Shown piece after piece: positions 60,690-64,000 of a DNA stretch of 64,000 nucleotides (positions are counted from its first letter, which is position 1; each line of letters opens with the position of its first letter). Source of the DNA: Endozoicomonas euniceicola (GTDB lineage: Bacteria > Pseudomonadota > Gammaproteobacteria > Pseudomonadales > Endozoicomonadaceae); the NCBI RefSeq assembly GCF_025562755.1, contig NZ_CP103300.1, positions 5,272,501-5,336,500 of the forward strand. The letters are read 5' to 3'. The translations under genes and the position numbers were made by a program. Below the pieces are notes generated by a model. It was not told the origin of the DNA, made no database searches, and saw only the letters and a program-made list of their open reading frames with translations.

Positions 60690-61928
60690 TTAGTGTGTGA
60701 GTTGTAATGTTTCGTCTACAGAAGCTGGGCAAACGGAAGTTTCGCTCTCACTACTCCGCAAATGGTTATCGGTATCAAGAGGGGGGAAGGGATCATATCT
60801 GTGATCAAATTGCCCCGACCTGTATGCTATGTCCAGTTGAACGTCACCTTGCAGAATATGAAATGATCTCAAATTATGCGTTATGTCATCTATCCGATGT
60901 GTATCGATAGTCATACGCAAAGAACTAACTTGATGTTCCGGGTTGTCAGGTATGCTGTTGATATATATAGCTGTGGGGTAATCCCCTTCACCTATCGAAT
61001 AGGTTCTCAGTCTTATCTCACACCAAACTGGCTGAGAAGTAATTCCGGGGATAAAGACGTATCGCTGATGGGTGGACTGCGTATCCTCGGGTGGCCTGAG
61101 TTCATTAAACCATTGCCCTAAAGAAGTACCAAAAGGCCAGATTATTAGCGTATTTCCGGGATTAGTTACACGCTCGTATCCATAGGTTTGATGTCGATTT
61201 CGGTAATGAATAGAATGCTGGTTCACATGTGGTGGCAAAGAGCCTGGAGTTGCATTGCGTTGAGCCTGCCTTCTGTCTGGCCACATTGGGCATGCCAGTT
61301 CTTCGTCACAGCAGAGGCAGTAGGCGAAAAATATAGGGCAAAACAGAAGTTGAAGTCCATAGCAGGTGTAGCGTTCGCAATTCGGAGACGTTCTCCCTCT
61401 GAAAATGCGGGTCAGTCTGGATCGGTAGGTGTTAGAGGCAGGCTGAAAGGCACTTTGTCGACTGGATTCTGAATTTCTTTGGAATATCCGAAAAACAGGT
61501 GGTATATCTCCTGAAACCTCTGCATTGTCATGTGTAACCGTTATTGTTGTATCGGTTTGCACGGAAGTATACTCGTACTCGCTCTCGCCATAACTCGCAG
61601 TATCACCATGCCGCCAAAGTGCGGCTCTAGCACTTGTGTAAGGCTCACTTCTTCTGCAACGGCTGCCTACTTTAATTGTGCCTGTTGCAGCAGGAGCGCC
61701 CTTTTTTTCAAGTTTCCACTTAAAAGTCTTTTCAACCGCTATGGCATCGAAGGTAGTGCCAGTCGTGAACAGTAAAATCAGGAACTGAATAGCGAGCCTG
61801 ATAAATGATTTCTGTAAGTGTGGGGTACTTTTCTGAAATAAAGGCCATGGCGCAATCAGTGCTCTAGCTGTCATCAGCGGCATGTGTTGTTTCATTATTT
61901 CTACCATGATTATTGTTGGTGAGCGCAA
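60690..61928 (-). CDS. Uncharacterised 412-residue exported or membrane protein, Cys-rich
   Basis: I do not recognise it. A hydrophobic segment (about 42-58, FIRLAIQFLILLFTTGT) near the N-terminus, followed by an Ala-rich site, could be a signal peptide or anchor. The start is uncertain because ATGs occur at residues 1, 8, 12, 16 and 19. A central stretch (184-213) has seven Cys in 30 residues within a hydrophobic context (LLFCPIFFAYCLCC). The rest is polar, with many Ser/Thr/Arg and a pronounced Trp/His content. The protein appears uninterrupted but has no conserved motif that I know. It is alone between yebG and rluB. Confidence 0.65.
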   Translation of the reverse strand: MRSPTIIMVEIMKQHMPLMTARALIAPWPLFQKSTPHLQKSFIRLAIQFLILLFTTGTTFDAIAVEKTFKWKLEKKGAPAATGTIKVGSRCRRSEPYTSARAALWRHGDTASYGESEYEYTSVQTDTTITVTHDNAEVSGDIPPVFRIFQRNSESSRQSAFQPASNTYRSRLTRIFRGRTSPNCERYTCYGLQLLFCPIFFAYCLCCDEELACPMWPDRRQAQRNATPGSLPPHVNQHSIHYRNRHQTYGYERVTNPGNTLIIWPFGTSLGQWFNELRPPEDTQSTHQRYVFIPGITSQPVWCEIRLRTYSIGEGDYPTAIYINSIPDNPEHQVSSLRMTIDTHRIDDITHNLRSFHILQGDVQLDIAYRSGQFDHRYDPFPPLDTDNHLRSSESETSVCPASVDETLQLTH

Positions 61929-62113
61929 TGACTCAATTTCTATTTATTTGGAATTTATGACTGAACTACTGACGAATAGCTCAACTCAGGTTGTAAAGTC
62001 TGCCGGGCTTTTCCACATGAGTTCAGTGGCTAGCCCGGCAAGCTTATGGAGAATAGAACAGACAGGTGATTCCGACAGCGTAAAAACGGCTGTCGGCTCG
62101 GGGAGGGAGTTTA

Positions 62114-63025
62114 TCAGGAAAAGCGATTACGCTTGTGTGGGGCGGCTTTTTTGTGCGGGGACGGGCGTTTCTTGCCCTTCTTCAGAGGGGCGGTTCTGCC
62201 ACGAGAGCCTTTCAGGCCAGTGCTGGTGGTACGGGCCTGTTTGCGAACGGTCGGCAGCGGGGCTGGGGTCAGGTCAACGTTAGCGGCCAGGGCGTCGATG
62301 GTGTCTTTGTCCAGCTCTTCCCACTGACCCATACGCAGGTGGTCCGGAATAATGACATTGGCAAAGCGGACACGTTTCAGACGGCTGACAGTCAGTTCCT
62401 GAGACTCCCACAGACGGCGCACTTCACGGTTACGGCCCTCCATAACGCAGACGTGGAACCAGCGGTTAATGCCTGCACCACCGGAATCAACGATATCGGT
62501 GAAGCGTGCCGGGCCGTCTTCCAGCTCAACGCCTTCAAACAGGTTTTTAACCTTTTGTTCGGTCACATTACCCATAACACGTACGGCGTATTCACGCTCA
62601 ATTTCATGGGACGGGTGCATCAGACGGCTGGCGAGTTCGCCATCGGTGGTGAACAGAATCAGGCCGGAGGTGTTCAGGTCAAGACGGCCAACGGCAATCC
62701 AGCGTTCACCGCTCAGCCTGGGCAGACGGTCAAAGACCGTTGGGCGACCTTCCGGATCAGAACGGCTGCAAATTTCACCTTCCGGTTTGTTGTAGGCAAT
62801 CACGCGACGAACCCTGGAGGCGTAGTTGTCGAGTTTTACCGGGCGACCGTCCACGGAAATGCGGTCTGTTGCCAAAGCGCGATCACCCAGTGAGGCCTTT
62901 TCACCGTTGACGGCTACACGACCTTCGCTGATCCAGCGTTCCATCTCACGGCGCGAGCCGATGCCAGCGCCCGCCAGGATTTTTTGCAGTTTCTCACCCT
63001 GGGGAGGAGTTGTTTCAGTAGTCAT
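62114..63025 (-). CDS. rluB: 23S rRNA pseudouridine synthase RluB
   Basis: Converts U2605 (E. coli numbering) of 23S rRNA to pseudouridine. 303 residues: N-terminal S4 RNA-binding domain (about 10-70, LQKILAGAGIGSRREMERWI) and the RsuA-type catalytic domain with the catalytic Asp in GRLDLNTSGLILFT (D116). The C-terminus is a Lys/Arg-rich tail. Family members RluB, RluE and RluF are close, but the S4 domain plus basic tail favours RluB. It lies 86 nt downstream of scpB on the same strand. Confidence 0.92.
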   Translation of the reverse strand: MTTETTPPQGEKLQKILAGAGIGSRREMERWISEGRVAVNGEKASLGDRALATDRISVDGRPVKLDNYASRVRRVIAYNKPEGEICSRSDPEGRPTVFDRLPRLSGERWIAVGRLDLNTSGLILFTTDGELASRLMHPSHEIEREYAVRVMGNVTEQKVKNLFEGVELEDGPARFTDIVDSGGAGINRWFHVCVMEGRNREVRRLWESQELTVSRLKRVRFANVIIPDHLRMGQWEELDKDTIDALAANVDLTPAPLPTVRKQARTTSTGLKGSRGRTAPLKKGKKRPSPHKKAAPHKRNRFS

Positions 63026-63111
63026 TGCTCTATACCAGGTGGCATTGCCACCTCATTCTTTGGGGAAAATTGTCGAAAGGCGGGGAGTATAAATAAGGCC
63101 GGCAGAAGATT

Positions 63112-63963
63112 CTATAGAGAATCTTCCGGGCTTTCGTTGGTGGATGTGCTGGTGGATTTGTCGGTGGATTCGTCCAGCTCTTCGTCCAGCTCTTCGTCCA
63201 GCTCCAGGGCTTCAACTTTCTGCTTTTTGATCAGGTCATCAAAATTATCCGGCAGGTCGGCTTCCATTTCATCCAGTTCGGCAAACAGGGCTGCGGCAGA
63301 CTGTTCTTTCACTTCAATGACCTCATGCACTTCATCGGCATCCGTTGTCTCGGTTGTCTCAGCGGTTTCGACATCCAGAGAACCTTGTTCCGGAGCTTCA
63401 TTCAACTGCTTTGCCATCTCCTCAAGATCCCGGATTTCGGACAGTGGTGGCAGTTCCGTAAGGTTTTGCAGGTTGAAGTAGTCCAGAAACTGCCGGGTGG
63501 TGGCAAACATGGCGGGACGTCCCGGCACATCGCGATGACCAACCACCCGAATCCATTCCCGCTCCTGCAGGGTTCGGATAATGTTACTGCTGACGCTGAC
63601 CCCGCGAATCTCTTCAATCTCACCCCGGGTAATGGGTTGGCGGTAGGCAATCAGAGCCAGTGTTTCCAGCATGGCCCGGGTGTAACGCTGGGGTTTTTCT
63701 TCCCATAAACGTCCCACCCAGGAAGCCAGTTCCTGACGCACCTGAAAACGGTAGCCGGAAGCCACCTGCTTCAGTTCAAACCCGCGCCCTTCACAGCTCT
63801 CGGACAGAGCGACCAGAGCTTCGCGAAACATATTGGCGTCGGGGGCTTCCTCTTCCGATATGTTTTCTTTCGAAAAGAGTGCCATCATCTGCTCCAGTGT
63901 GAGGGGCTTGTTGCTGGCCAGCAGGGCGCCTTCCAGAATGCGTTGCAGTTGTTCAATTTCCAT
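63112..63963 (-). CDS. scpB: Segregation and condensation protein ScpB
   Basis: Kleisin-associated subunit that works with ScpA and SMC (or an SMC-like partner) in chromosome condensation. 283 residues with two winged-helix domains in the first 170 (LEQMMALFSKENI ... LALIAYRQPITRGEIEEIRGVSVSS ... REWIRVVGHRDVPGRPAMFATT). The C-terminal 100 residues are an acidic, low-complexity tail with ELDEELDEELDE repeats, longer than usual. The ATG at 63963 is close to the window end; the short stretch 63964-64000 presumably carries the 3' end of scpA, which I cannot assign with certainty. Confidence 0.92.
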   Translation of the reverse strand: MEIEQLQRILEGALLASNKPLTLEQMMALFSKENISEEEAPDANMFREALVALSESCEGRGFELKQVASGYRFQVRQELASWVGRLWEEKPQRYTRAMLETLALIAYRQPITRGEIEEIRGVSVSSNIIRTLQEREWIRVVGHRDVPGRPAMFATTRQFLDYFNLQNLTELPPLSEIRDLEEMAKQLNEAPEQGSLDVETAETTETTDADEVHEVIEVKEQSAAALFAELDEMEADLPDNFDDLIKKQKVEALELDEELDEELDESTDKSTSTSTNESPEDSL

Positions 63964-64000
63964 AAGCGGGTCTGTTTGTCAGTCAATCCTGGCCTTCACG

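Overview
The window is chromosomal DNA of a gammaproteobacterium. A marine Oceanospirillales-type, Endozoicomonas-like organism is the best guess. It rests on gene content and on protein similarity recalled from memory, not on a search. Supporting signs are the gltA / sdhCDAB-sucAB-lpd-sucCD layout, MinCDE, an LpxL acyltransferase, a complete general secretion (T2SS) cluster, an E. coli-like SOS box, and several large proteins without recognisable relatives.

Layout. Positions 1-3100 hold the 3' end of an rRNA operon: a 23S gene split by an intervening sequence (IVS) that carries a broken IVS-protein gene, then 5S rRNA and a terminator. An orphan coiled-coil protein follows (3134-5215). Next is a leftward histidine-utilisation operon hutI-hutG-hutU-hutH (5283-10828), divergent from a PutP-type Na+/proline symporter. 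Then come a VanX-like D-Ala-D-Ala dipeptidase paired with an orphan PTS EIIC, and a TerC-family membrane protein. Positions 15490-28597 are the TCA-cycle block: gltA leftward, and sdhCDAB, sucAB, lpd and sucCD rightward. Histidine degradation yields glutamate, which feeds the 2-oxoglutarate step encoded here. A MenA-like prenyltransferase follows. The T2SS genes (29760-40748) are split: gspC-gspD leftward, gspEFGHIJKLM rightward.

Positions 40817-41007 hold tRNA-Val and tRNA-Asp. Directly downstream is the most unusual part of the window, a segment of about 5.5 kb bounded by two roughly 130-bp direct repeats. The left repeat starts at the 3' end of tRNA-Asp. Inside are the 5' stump of an hsdM gene and a leftward three-gene cassette: an SF1 helicase with a RelE/ParE-like N-terminus and C-terminal ankyrin-like repeats, a small DUF6155-like protein, and a pRiA4b ORF-3-like protein. 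It looks like the remnant of a mobile, possibly defence-related island.

The rest (46761-64000) is mostly housekeeping: a DUF333 lipoprotein, a cold-shock protein, an orphan protein, tail-specific protease prc, an M18 aminopeptidase, a small lipoprotein, minCDE, lpxL, rapA, SOS-regulated yebG, an orphan secreted or membrane protein rich in cysteine, rluB and scpB. No CRISPR array, intact transposase or integrase was seen.
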